DNA of 64,000 nt from an uncultured Marinomonas sp. GTDB taxonomy: Bacteria; Pseudomonadota; Gammaproteobacteria; Pseudomonadales; Marinomonadaceae. This document shows, piece after piece, positions 38,260 through 46,175 of the stretch. The translations under genes were made by a program, and so were the position numbers. Positions within the stretch are counted from its first letter, which is position 1, and each line of letters opens with the position of its first letter. The notes beneath the pieces were generated by a model, which worked only from the letters and a program-made list of their open reading frames with translations, was not told the DNA's origin and did not search any database. The DNA lies in assembly GCA_947493575.1 (NCBI GenBank), contig CANLRQ010000004.1:62001-126000 (forward strand). The letters are read 5' to 3'.

Positions 38260-38503
38260 AATCGTGTTTTTTGCATCCTTAAAAGAATCATTAGGGCAAG
38301 GTGAGGCCTTTATTGAATTAGAAGGGCCAACCAGCATTGAAGAAATCAAACAAAAGTTGAATGTTATTCTCGACAAGCCAGACCCATTGTTTGAAGACGG
38401 CATTCAATGTTCTATTGATTATGAGTTTGCAAGAGACAGCAGTAAGGTAGATCCGAGTACGGTAAAAGAGATCGCCTTCTTTCCTCCAGTTACGGGAGGT
38501 TAA
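38246..38503 (+). CDS. moaD: molybdopterin synthase sulfur carrier subunit MoaD
   Basis: The start is ATG 38246 ([17 protein letters not shown]), inside the end of moaC, giving 85 residues. It has the ubiquitin-like fold pattern and ends in the required Gly-Gly (FFPPVTGG), which is adenylated and thiocarboxylated to donate sulfur. Translation is coupled to moaC (overlap) and moaE starts one base after its stop codon. Confidence 0.95.
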   Translation: MSQVKIVFFASLKESLGQGEAFIELEGPTSIEEIKQKLNVILDKPDPLFEDGIQCSIDYEFARDSSKVDPSTVKEIAFFPPVTGG

Positions 38504-38504
38504 T

Positions 38505-38972
38505 ATGACATTACAAGTTCAAGAAGCAGACTTTAATGTCCAAGCTTTGTATGAAGATTTACAGGTTAAAAACCGTACTGGTGCGGTAGTCATGTTTGTT
38601 GGTCTTGTAAGAGAGTTTAATGAGCGCGCTCACAATGATGCAACGGATGCGGATCATTGTTTTGAACTCGAACATTACGCAGGAATGACGGAACATAACT
38701 TAAAACATATTATTGACGAAGCCAGTCAGCGATGGTCATTGCTAGATGTTTGTGTCGTGCATCGATATGGTAAATTGGCGTTAAATGACCAAATTGTTTT
38801 TGTTGGAGTGAGTTCAGCACACAGGGCCGAGGCATTTTTAGCCTGTGATTTTATTATGGACTATTTAAAAAGCCGCGCCGCCTTTTGGAAGAAAGAAACC
38901 ACACCTGCTGGCAGTAACTGGGTAGAGTCCAAACAATCCGATAGTGATAGCCTAAAACGCTGGGAATCCTAA
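38505..38972 (+). CDS. moaE: molybdopterin synthase catalytic subunit MoaE
   Basis: The 155-residue protein contains GAVVMFVGLVREFN near residue 27, LEHYAGMTE near 56, VVHRYGKLALNDQIVFVGVS minus its ends, and the C-terminal lysine-bearing FWKKETTPAGSNWVES. With MoaD it inserts the dithiolene sulfurs into cyclic pyranopterin monophosphate. It is the last gene of the moaCDE operon. Confidence 0.95.
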   Translation: MTLQVQEADFNVQALYEDLQVKNRTGAVVMFVGLVREFNERAHNDATDADHCFELEHYAGMTEHNLKHIIDEASQRWSLLDVCVVHRYGKLALNDQIVFVGVSSAHRAEAFLACDFIMDYLKSRAAFWKKETTPAGSNWVESKQSDSDSLKRWES

Positions 38973-39029
38973 GCCAAAGCGCATCTCAAACGTACTTTAT
39001 AGCGTTTTCAAATACCTTATTTTAGAGCA

Positions 39030-40280
39030 TTAGTCTGGGCGGATTTTTTTCTTTTTACTGCTTGCATGCCTTTCTCGGTATTCAGTATCAATATACTTAT
39101 CTGTTGTCGCCATACTTGCGTGCCCCGCATCTTCACGAACGTGTTCTTTCGGGCGTATTTTTACATCTTCCGAAATGCCGGTATGCCTTAGCCAGTGAAC
39201 AGTCGCTACTTTAAGATCCTCGGCATCTGCTTGCATGCCGTCTTCACACATACGGGCATAAGAAGAATCAAAGCAAAATTGCACAAGATTACGGATTTGC
39301 CGAGTGCTGGTCATGGCTCCGCGCCCACGGTTCTTCGGGATTAGAGAGGTTGGCTCGGCGACCGTTGGCAGATCGGGTAAATCACGAAAGCGTCTATAAC
39401 GAGTAAGAGCCTGCAACATGTCATCAGAAACCGCCACAAGACGTTCTTTATTACCCTTAGACAGTACTTTTAACCACCAATTGCCATCCGCATCTTTTAT
39501 AAAGTCTCCCATTGTTGGAGCTGATCGTTCATCGGCAACCAATTCTGAAATTCGTAAATACATCCCCAGTAAGGCATTCATTATAAACAGAGTGCGCTCA
39601 TGCATAAACGGGTCTTCATCGGCTAGGATTTCAGCCGTTTCAATAACGTAATCCCACTGTAGGTTAGAAATTCTGCGAACTTGTTTACGAGTAATTTCTT
39701 TTTTAACAAATTTACTTTTTTGTCTAATTAATGAAACTGGATTTTGTTGTGCCGCATCTTCTTGCATTAAGAAGCCATAATAAGACGATAAAATTGAAAA
39801 GGTGGCTCTTATTGCCGCTTGGGATAAAGCGTGACCATTTTGTACAGGAGTATCACCGTTACGAAAATTCATTTTGCTTACATGGCTCACAAATGGTCGC
39901 CATTCTGGGTTCTGCTTTCTCTGCCCTTGCGTATTGGAGAAGCGAGAGACATTTTTGAGCCCGATCCAATCATTGGGGGGCGTCATACAAAACTGAATGA
40001 ATTCTTCAATATCATTACGTCTAAGATGTGTTGTTGGTGTGGATTTCACATACCAAGACCAAAGCAGCAGCCGTTCAACTTCACGACGATAAGAGTTGAA
40101 CGTTGCTTTTGAACCGTTGTAGCTGTAGATAAAGCATAATGCGAGTTGGTAATCCCTTTTGTAATCCACATTGTCAATAAATGCCGCTATGTTCGTGCAG
40201 GTTTGGATATAAGATTCAAATTGAGTAAAAGGGTTAGGTAGATGATCAAGATTATCAATTAACGCAAGCGGGGCTTTCAT
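39030..40280 (-). CDS. tyrosine recombinase / phage-type integrase
   Basis: The 416-residue protein has a SAM-like N-terminal DNA-binding region (about 55-190) and a C-terminal catalytic domain. The first catalytic arginine is in GMYLRISELV, the lysine in SKGNKERLVAV, HxxR is HWLRHTG, the next histidine is in GHASMATTDKYI and that tyrosine (about residue 395) is the nucleophile. It therefore looks active. It stands alone at the point where the content changes from core (moaCDE) to accessory genes, with no phage or excisionase genes next to it. No attachment site could be identified. Confidence 0.88.
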   Translation of the reverse strand: MKAPLALIDNLDHLPNPFTQFESYIQTCTNIAAFIDNVDYKRDYQLALCFIYSYNGSKATFNSYRREVERLLLWSWYVKSTPTTHLRRNDIEEFIQFCMTPPNDWIGLKNVSRFSNTQGQRKQNPEWRPFVSHVSKMNFRNGDTPVQNGHALSQAAIRATFSILSSYYGFLMQEDAAQQNPVSLIRQKSKFVKKEITRKQVRRISNLQWDYVIETAEILADEDPFMHERTLFIMNALLGMYLRISELVADERSAPTMGDFIKDADGNWWLKVLSKGNKERLVAVSDDMLQALTRYRRFRDLPDLPTVAEPTSLIPKNRGRGAMTSTRQIRNLVQFCFDSSYARMCEDGMQADAEDLKVATVHWLRHTGISEDVKIRPKEHVREDAGHASMATTDKYIDTEYRERHASSKKKKIRPD

Positions 40281-40422
40281 AAAATTACGGTTCTAATCAA
40301 AAAAATACACAAGTAAATGTCACAATGTACTCATTATTTCAACAAAATTGTCGATAATGCTTCAAGTTATACTATCATACGCACAGGAATACTGAATGGT
40401 AGTTTTCACAATCAACCTATTT

Positions 40423-40505
40423 GAGACCTTTGTACGACTATTGCGCTTGCTGATACTTTGTTAAAAACAGGCTTATCATCGCTCATGACTTCGTGCAAAG
40501 GTCTC
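40423..40505. repeat. MITE-like palindromic element, long form (copy 4)
   Basis: The 83-bp element runs from GAGACCTTTGTACGA to TCGTGCAAAGGTCTC with perfect complementary ends apart from one position. Exact 5-bp flanks TATTT occur on both sides. Its interior matches the copy at 16-92 (TTATCATCGCTCATGACTTC against TTATCGCTGCTCATGACTTC). It lies 26 bp upstream of the OmpA-like gene, so it may carry or disturb that promoter. Confidence 0.8.
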
Positions 40506-40531
40506 TATTTATTAAAAATTGGAGTTTTTAT

Positions 40532-41674
40532 ATGTCGACTTTCCGCCCTAAAAAATTATTTATTGCAACATTGGCAGCTATTGCCTCTATGTCAGTGGCG
40601 CAACATTCGATTGCCGAGGAAGGTTTTACCGTATCACCAATGATAGGCCATTATAATTTAGCTGGCAGCCGTGATATCGAAGATGAATCCCTATTGTCTA
40701 TTGGTCTGGGGTATCAGTTTAATAGCCCTTGGGCGGCGGAGTTAACCTTATTGAACTCTGCAACCGAAACCTCTTTAGGGGCGGATGTAGATATTAATCA
40801 ATTGCGTTTGGATGCGCTTTATCATTTAGAAGAGCAAGGTAATTTGCTTCCTTATCTTGCTATTGGTTTTGGTGTAACAGAATTCTCAGACAGCATCGAT
40901 GACGAAGAAACACTTTTCAATGTGGGTGCAGGTATTAAATATGCATTAAATTCAAACTTGGCGTTACGCGGTGATATCCGTGTGATAGACAGTTTAGAAG
41001 GTGAGTTGATTGATACTGCCGCGTCTGTGGGTTTATTTTATGCATTTGGTGGTTTGAAAAGAACCATTGCGGCAACTCCAGTTGAACCAGTAGCGATGCA
41101 AAAAGCAGAACCTAAAATCGATGCAGACCGTGACGGTGTGATGGACGATGTAGACCAATGCATTAATTCCCATGAAAAAGACATTGTAGATTTAACGGGT
41201 TGCGCTCTAGATGACGATAAAGATGGCGTTATCAACCGTCTTGATGATTGTCCTGATTCTGCAATGGGTTCTAAAGTAAACTCAAAAGGTTGCTACATAG
41301 AACTTGTTGAAACACACAGTGCAAGATTGGATGTTCAGTTCGCAAATGACTCCGATCTAGTCGAAAAACAGTTCTATAGTGAAATAGAAGCGGTTGCAAA
41401 ATTCCTTCGTGAATACCCAAATACAGATGTGGTCATTGAAGGTCATACTGACGATTCAGGGGCGGCAGATTACAACCAAGCTCTTTCTGAAAAACGTGCC
41501 GCTGCTATTTCTAAAGTATTGGTAGAAGAATTTAACATCAACAGTGACCGTGTAAGTACTGTTGGTTACGGTGAGTCTAAACCACTGGTTGATAATTCTT
41601 CTGAAGCAAATAAGAGAATGAATCGTCGAGTGGTTGCTGTTGTTTCAGCGCAAGTTAAAACCATTGCTAAATAA
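40532..41674 (+). CDS. OmpA family outer-membrane protein
   Basis: The start is ATG 40532 (MSTFRPKKLF) after TTGGAG; a longer in-frame reading would start inside the palindromic element. The 380 residues comprise a signal peptide (about 1-28), an eight-stranded beta-barrel (about 29-190), a calcium-binding thrombospondin type 3-like linker with DADRDGVMDDVDQC and DDDKDGVINRLDDCPDS, and an OmpA C-terminal domain with VVIEGHTDDSGAADYNQALS that binds peptidoglycan. It resembles OprF/OmpA of marine gammaproteobacteria, which hold the outer membrane to the wall. Confidence 0.9.
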   Translation: MSTFRPKKLFIATLAAIASMSVAQHSIAEEGFTVSPMIGHYNLAGSRDIEDESLLSIGLGYQFNSPWAAELTLLNSATETSLGADVDINQLRLDALYHLEEQGNLLPYLAIGFGVTEFSDSIDDEETLFNVGAGIKYALNSNLALRGDIRVIDSLEGELIDTAASVGLFYAFGGLKRTIAATPVEPVAMQKAEPKIDADRDGVMDDVDQCINSHEKDIVDLTGCALDDDKDGVINRLDDCPDSAMGSKVNSKGCYIELVETHSARLDVQFANDSDLVEKQFYSEIEAVAKFLREYPNTDVVIEGHTDDSGAADYNQALSEKRAAAISKVLVEEFNINSDRVSTVGYGESKPLVDNSSEANKRMNRRVVAVVSAQVKTIAK

Positions 41675-41684
41675 TAGCTAATGC

Positions 41685-41732
41685 GAAACCTTTGCACGAA
41701 GTAATGCCGCTTTAGTCGTTCGGCGTAAAAAA
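41685..41732. repeat. decayed MITE-like element (copy 5)
   Basis: GAAACCTTTGCACGAAGTAATGC (41685-41707, shown here only as the matching left end) is close to the left end of the copy at 35371. The right half is badly degraded and only a TCGTTCGGCGTAAA-like stretch remains, so the right boundary is approximate. It lies between the OmpA-like gene and its terminator. Confidence 0.45.
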
Positions 41733-41742
41733 GTAATGCAAT

Positions 41743-41778
41743 AAAGCGCGATCCAATATTGGGTCGCGCTTTTTTTTT
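41743..41778 (+). terminator. rho-independent terminator after the OmpA-like gene
   Basis: AAAGCGCGATCC pairs with GGGTCGCGCTTT (41743-41772, with one G-T pair) and is followed by a run of T to 41778. Confidence 0.9.
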
Positions 41779-41829
41779 GCTCTCATTCCTGAAAAGGCTT
41801 ATTTCATAAAAAAGCATTTACATATGGTT

Positions 41830-41853
41830 TTTCATATATAATATTTCATATAT
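41830..41853 (+). promoter_or_regulatory. candidate ArsR operator/promoter of the ars operon
   Basis: Two copies of TTTCATATAT (41830-41839 and 41844-41853) start 14 bp apart, about 25 bp upstream of the arsenate reductase-ArsR gene. Such AT-rich repeats overlapping the promoter are what an autorepressing ArsR would bind, but the exact site is inferred. Confidence 0.4.
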
Positions 41854-41876
41854 TAAGTCTTTTGATTTGAGCGAAA

Positions 41877-42692
41877 ATGAATCGTCTGAAAAAACAAAAA
41901 GTATTGTTTCTGTGTACCGCTAACTCGGCCCGATCTCAAATGGCGGAAGCCTTGTTGAAAGAAAAGGTTCGTCAAAAAGCGGAAGGGCAGTTGAGTGTAT
42001 TCAGTGCAGGCACTCACCCTGAAACGGTGGATGCACGAGCGATTGCAGCCATTAAGACGTTTGGTATCACAGCTCCTGACACCTTCGTTTCAAAACACCT
42101 GGACAGCTTTGAAGGCGAAGAGTTTGATTACGTCATTACCTTGTGTGATCAAGCAAACAATGAATGCAGAAGTTTGCCTAATGCAAAACAACAATTAGCG
42201 TGGGATTTTCCTGATCCTAAAACCCGTTCAGGCCATCAACCTTTTTTACAAACATTAAAAGAGTTGGATGATCGCTTAACGCTCTTTCTTTCAGTGGAGG
42301 GGTTGTTAGGTGATTCTGATGCAGCAGCAAATGACTCTTTTCAAATGGACCCCATCGCGTTTTATAAAAGCCTGACAGACACCATCCGTCTTAAAACGTT
42401 AATGTTGACCCATTACCATGGTGAATTATGTGTCTGTGAATTGATGGAAGCCTTAGAGGAAGACAGCCAGCCAAAAGTATCAAGAAACTTAGCTGTGCTA
42501 AAAAAGTCACGCATTCTTTCTGATAGAAAATACGGCAAGTGGGTGTTTTATCGCATTAATACCGAGCTGCCTTTGTGGGCAAAATCGGTTATCGCGCAAA
42601 CCACAGAAAACAACATGACATTAATTATAAACGAACGGCAACGACTTGTGGAAATGCAAGATCGACCAGACAAAGACGATTTATGTAAATAA
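41877..42692 (+). CDS. LMW-type arsenate reductase fused to ArsR repressor
   Basis: Residues 8-140 are a low-molecular-weight phosphatase/arsenate reductase domain. The P-loop is LCTANSARSQMAEALL (nucleophile Cys12 or Cys13 region) and the general acid is in WDFPDPKT. Residues about 160-250 are an ArsR winged helix with FYKSLTDTIRLKTLMLTH, the possible arsenite-binding pair ELCVCELME and the recognition helix SQPKVSRNLAVLKKSRIL. The protein therefore may both reduce arsenate and repress its own operon. The following GAPDH and ArsJ genes complete an organoarsenical export module. Separate arsC and arsR genes are more usual. Confidence 0.85.
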   Translation: MNRLKKQKVLFLCTANSARSQMAEALLKEKVRQKAEGQLSVFSAGTHPETVDARAIAAIKTFGITAPDTFVSKHLDSFEGEEFDYVITLCDQANNECRSLPNAKQQLAWDFPDPKTRSGHQPFLQTLKELDDRLTLFLSVEGLLGDSDAAANDSFQMDPIAFYKSLTDTIRLKTLMLTHYHGELCVCELMEALEEDSQPKVSRNLAVLKKSRILSDRKYGKWVFYRINTELPLWAKSVIAQTTENNMTLIINERQRLVEMQDRPDKDDLCK

Positions 42693-42760
42693 CAGGCAAG
42701 TGAGATGCCATTGCAGTAAACACATCACTTTAATTAAAACACACAACGTTGGAAAACCTT

Positions 42761-43771
42761 ATGACGATAAAAATTGGTATTAATGGCTTTGGCCGCATGG
42801 GTCGTTTGTCGATGAGAGCGGCATACGATTGGGACGACATTGAGATTGTTCACATCAATGACCCAGCAGGAGATGCAAAAACACTGGCTCATTTAATGAC
42901 GTTTGATTCCGTTCATGGACGCTGGCACCACGAAGCGACTCATGAAGGTGATGCAATTGTTATCAATGGCAAGAGCATTCCTTGCACTCGTAACAAGGCA
43001 ACACAGGATACAGACTGGTCAAAGTGTGATCTCGTCATTGAAGCTTCAGGCAAAATAAAAACCAAAGCCCTATTGCAAGCCTATTTAGATCAAGGCGTAA
43101 AACGCGTTGTCGTAACGGCACCCGTAAAAGAAGAGGGTGTTTTAAATGTGGTAATGGGAGTAAACGATAACTTGTACGACCCAGCCATTCACCCAATTGT
43201 CACAGCAGCGTCTTGTACAACCAACTGCTTAGCGCCCGTTGTTAAAGTGATTCATGAAAAAATCGGCATCAAGCACGGTTCCATGACAACCATTCACGAC
43301 ATTACCAATACTCAAACCATTTTAGATGCACCCCATTCAGACCTGCGCCGTGCCCGTGCTTGTGGTATCAGCTTGATCCCAACTACCACAGGTTCAGCAA
43401 CGGCCATCACTCACATTTTCCCAGAGCTAAAAGGCAAGTTAAATGGACACGCTATACGAGTGCCTCTAGCCAATGCTTCTATTACCGATTGTGTTTTTGA
43501 ACTGGCAAAAGAAACCACCACTGAAGAAGTGAACCAGTTACTAAAAGACGCAGCGGAAAACGAGTTGCAAGGCATCATGGGGTACGAAGAGCGCCCACTT
43601 GTATCGATTGATTATAAAACCGATCCACGTTCCAGCGTTATCGACGCGCTATCAACTATGGTTGTGAACAACACCCAAGTGAAGCTTTACGTCTGGTACG
43701 ACAACGAATGGGGTTACGCTAACCGCACAGCAGAGCTTGCTAGAATGGTTGGTTTAGCTGATCTAGCCTAG
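42761..43771 (+). CDS. gapdh: ArsJ-associated glyceraldehyde-3-phosphate dehydrogenase
   Basis: The start is ATG 42761 ([14 protein letters not shown]); an upstream TTG is in frame but unnecessary. The 336 residues have the NAD-binding [10 protein letters not shown], the catalytic cysteine in [11 protein letters not shown] (about 150) and the C-terminal [13 protein letters not shown]. In ars operons next to arsJ, this enzyme uses arsenate in place of phosphate to make 1-arseno-3-phosphoglycerate, the substrate of ArsJ. Its context makes this role more likely than glycolysis. Confidence 0.9.
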   Translation: MTIKIGINGFGRMGRLSMRAAYDWDDIEIVHINDPAGDAKTLAHLMTFDSVHGRWHHEATHEGDAIVINGKSIPCTRNKATQDTDWSKCDLVIEASGKIKTKALLQAYLDQGVKRVVVTAPVKEEGVLNVVMGVNDNLYDPAIHPIVTAASCTTNCLAPVVKVIHEKIGIKHGSMTTIHDITNTQTILDAPHSDLRRARACGISLIPTTTGSATAITHIFPELKGKLNGHAIRVPLANASITDCVFELAKETTTEEVNQLLKDAAENELQGIMGYEERPLVSIDYKTDPRSSVIDALSTMVVNNTQVKLYVWYDNEWGYANRTAELARMVGLADLA

Positions 43772-43830
43772 GCATAATTTTTTAGAGTGTTGATTAGACT
43801 GTTGCTTAGCGTTTTGATTAGACAGTTTTT

Positions 43831-43876
43831 TAGACCTTTGCACGACTACTAAGTCATGAATTCGTGTAAAGGTCTC
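43831..43876. repeat. MITE-like palindromic element, short form (copy 6)
   Basis: The palindrome runs from TAGACCTTTGCACGA to TTCGTGTAAAGGTCTC (first base T instead of G). The flanks TTTTT and TTTAT match in 4 of 5 positions. It has inserted between the GAPDH and arsJ genes, 24 bp before the arsJ ATG, and brings an in-frame ATG that could mislead start prediction. Confidence 0.7.
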
Positions 43877-43900
43877 TTTATAAGTAAGGATTCATTACAA

Positions 43901-45124
43901 ATGGCGCTTTTTTCATTCAAAGGGGCAACTTCCCAGTTATCTCAGCAAATGCAGCAATATTTCGTCATAACAGGCAACTATTGGGCATTTACGCTAACTG
44001 ACGGTGCTTTGCGTATGCTTGTCGTGCTGTATTTCCATCAGTTAGGATACAGCCCCATTAGCATTGCCATGCTCTTTTTGTTTTATGAAATCTTTGGTGT
44101 CATCACCAACTTAGTTGGGGGTTGGTTAGGGGCTAGGCTAGGCTTAAACAAAACCATGAACATTGGTTTGGCTTTGCAAATAGTGGCCTTAGGTATGTTG
44201 GCGGTGCCAGCCGAAATGCTGACGGTCGTGTACGTCATGGTGGCACAAGCCTTATCTGGCATCGCCAAAGATTTGAATAAAATGAGTGCCAAGAGTGCCA
44301 TTAAACTTTTGGTTCCAGAAGGTGCAGAAGGCACACTTTATCAATGGATCGCCATACTGACGGGTTCGAAAAATGCGTTAAAAGGTGTGGGCTTCTTTTT
44401 AGGCGGTTTATTACTGACGTTGCTGGAATTTCGCGGTGCCGTTATCTTGATGGCAAGCTTATTAACACTGGTCTGGTTATTCAGTTTAATTGCCTTAAAA
44501 GAAGACCTTGGTAAAGCCAAGAGAAAACCAAAATTTAATGACATCTTTTCAAAAAGCGACGCCATAAACATGCTTTCTGCTGCCCGAATGTTTCTATTTG
44601 GTGCCAGAGACGTTTGGTTTGTTGTGGCCTTACCTGTATTCCTTGCAGCCACCTTTAATTGGAACCATTGGTGGGTCGGTGGCTTTATGGCAACTTGGGT
44701 TATTGCCTATGGTATGGTGCAATCCATCGCGCCGTATTTCACCGGGAAAAAACAAGGCAAAGTGCCAACAGGGCGAGCCGCGTTTTTATGGGCCAGCTAT
44801 CTCACGCTGATCCCTATAGCGATTGCATCCGCCTTGTATTTTGATTTCTATATCCAAATTGCCATCATTGTCGGTTTACTCATCTTTGGTGCTGTCTTTG
44901 CCATAAACTCCTCATTGCACAGCTACTTAATTGTCAGCTACGCAGGAAAAGATGGTGTATCACTGGATGTGGGCTTTTACTACATGGCCAACGCAATGGG
45001 TCGGCTCATTGGTACGGTTTTATCTGGCTGGGTCTATCAAGAATACGGCCTAGAAGCCTGCCTCTGGATATCCGCAGGTTTTGTTGCACTTGCCGCGCTG
45101 CTTTCGTTGAAACTGCCGAAGTAA
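43901..45124 (+). CDS. arsJ: organoarsenical efflux MFS transporter ArsJ
   Basis: The start is ATG 43901 (MALFSFKGATSQLSQQ), after TAAGGA; the longer reading begins inside the palindromic element. The 407 residues contain about 12 hydrophobic segments of the major facilitator fold, with ALRMLVVLYFHQLGYSPISI minus its ends and LVGGWLGARLGLNKT early on. ArsJ exports 1-arseno-3-phosphoglycerate, which hydrolyses outside to arsenate, giving arsenate resistance together with the GAPDH upstream. A strong terminator follows. Confidence 0.9.
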   Translation: MALFSFKGATSQLSQQMQQYFVITGNYWAFTLTDGALRMLVVLYFHQLGYSPISIAMLFLFYEIFGVITNLVGGWLGARLGLNKTMNIGLALQIVALGMLAVPAEMLTVVYVMVAQALSGIAKDLNKMSAKSAIKLLVPEGAEGTLYQWIAILTGSKNALKGVGFFLGGLLLTLLEFRGAVILMASLLTLVWLFSLIALKEDLGKAKRKPKFNDIFSKSDAINMLSAARMFLFGARDVWFVVALPVFLAATFNWNHWWVGGFMATWVIAYGMVQSIAPYFTGKKQGKVPTGRAAFLWASYLTLIPIAIASALYFDFYIQIAIIVGLLIFGAVFAINSSLHSYLIVSYAGKDGVSLDVGFYYMANAMGRLIGTVLSGWVYQEYGLEACLWISAGFVALAALLSLKLPK

Positions 45125-45163
45125 AAAGCCTACGGTCTAATAAGCTAACTGTTTGAAACAAAG

Positions 45164-45193
45164 AACTCTGCCTTAACGGGCGGAGTTTTTTTG
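45164..45193 (+). terminator. rho-independent terminator after arsJ
   Basis: AACTCTGCC (45164-45172) pairs with GGCGGAGTT (45179-45187) with one G-T pair and continues into a T-run to 45192. Confidence 0.88.
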
Positions 45194-45329
45194 TCTTACA
45201 GCCTCTTGTAATACATTGACTATATTGATATTTCTGGAGGTGTGGGATAATCCCCCAAGTTATTAATAAGCGTAGAAAGTTTGGACAATTTCGCTTATTA
45301 CTAAATTCAAGGATTAATAAGGACTTATT

Positions 45330-46049
45330 ATGAATAAAAAGCAATACTCTCTGATCGCCGCAATGTGTTTAGTGCCATCCATCACATTGGCGGATTTTTA
45401 TGTTGGTTTAGGGGCGCAATATCAAGTAACGCCTATTGATAACATTGATGTTTTTGATGTATATACCTCGCTTAGATACAATGATTCAAACGTATTAGAA
45501 CATTATGAGGTTGATTTTCATGACATTTACCAAGATAACAGTGTTGGTGAAAACTTGACAATAGGCTGCCAAATCGATCAATCGATGGCGGTCGAGCTGA
45601 GCTATTTTAACAGTGAGAATCATAAAAAATTGGATGGGAGCGTATATATCGAATACAACGGTGGTGATCCTTATTCCGCTCAGTCTGATATTGAAACGGA
45701 AGCTTTTAAGTTAAATTTGGTTGGGACTCATAAAGTAGAGTCAATGAATAAACTGTCCTTACTTGGAAGTGTGGGTATTCTTTACCAAAATACAAGCATA
45801 ACCCGAGCGTATGTTATTCCATATGCATGTGCAGGGAGTTGTGATGGAACTGAAGCTGAAGCTGAACGTTTTACAGTGAGGCAAACAAAGAATTTCCACG
45901 ATACGGATTTACAACTTGGCGCCGGGCTTTTGTATGAAGTAAACGATCAGTTTGATGTAAGAGGTATGATTCACGTGGTGCCTGATGGTTTTAGCTTTGG
46001 TAATAAAACACCTTACAGTGTTAATGCGGAAGTGCTGTACAAGTTCTAA
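45330..46049 (+). CDS. predicted outer-membrane beta-barrel protein
   Basis: The 239-residue protein has a signal peptide (about 1-21, ending SITLA) and then amphipathic strands consistent with an OmpW/OmpA-like eight-stranded barrel. Aromatic strand ends are visible, including FYVGLGAQYQV and the C-terminal SVNAEVLYKF ending in Phe, the barrel assembly signal. The loop CAGSCDGTEAEAERF could hold a disulfide. I cannot assign a substrate. It is a single gene with a strong terminator downstream. Confidence 0.75.
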   Translation: MNKKQYSLIAAMCLVPSITLADFYVGLGAQYQVTPIDNIDVFDVYTSLRYNDSNVLEHYEVDFHDIYQDNSVGENLTIGCQIDQSMAVELSYFNSENHKKLDGSVYIEYNGGDPYSAQSDIETEAFKLNLVGTHKVESMNKLSLLGSVGILYQNTSITRAYVIPYACAGSCDGTEAEAERFTVRQTKNFHDTDLQLGAGLLYEVNDQFDVRGMIHVVPDGFSFGNKTPYSVNAEVLYKF

Positions 46050-46071
46050 CTTGATTTATTGATCATACAAG

Positions 46072-46092
46072 ACCACCTGCGGGTGGTTTTTT
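46072..46092 (+). terminator. rho-independent terminator after the beta-barrel gene
   Basis: ACCACC (46072-46077) pairs with GGTGGT (46082-46087), followed by six T. Confidence 0.88.
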
Positions 46093-46175
46093 GCATTTAA
46101 ACAAAGTAATAATTTGGAGGAGGGTAATCGTCTATTTGCTTTCTTCCAAAAGGTGGCTGTAGTAGCATAAAAACC

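Noticed and set aside
44341..44652. Minus-strand 103-residue frame inside arsJ
   Set aside because: It is antisense to a well-supported membrane protein gene and has no own signals.
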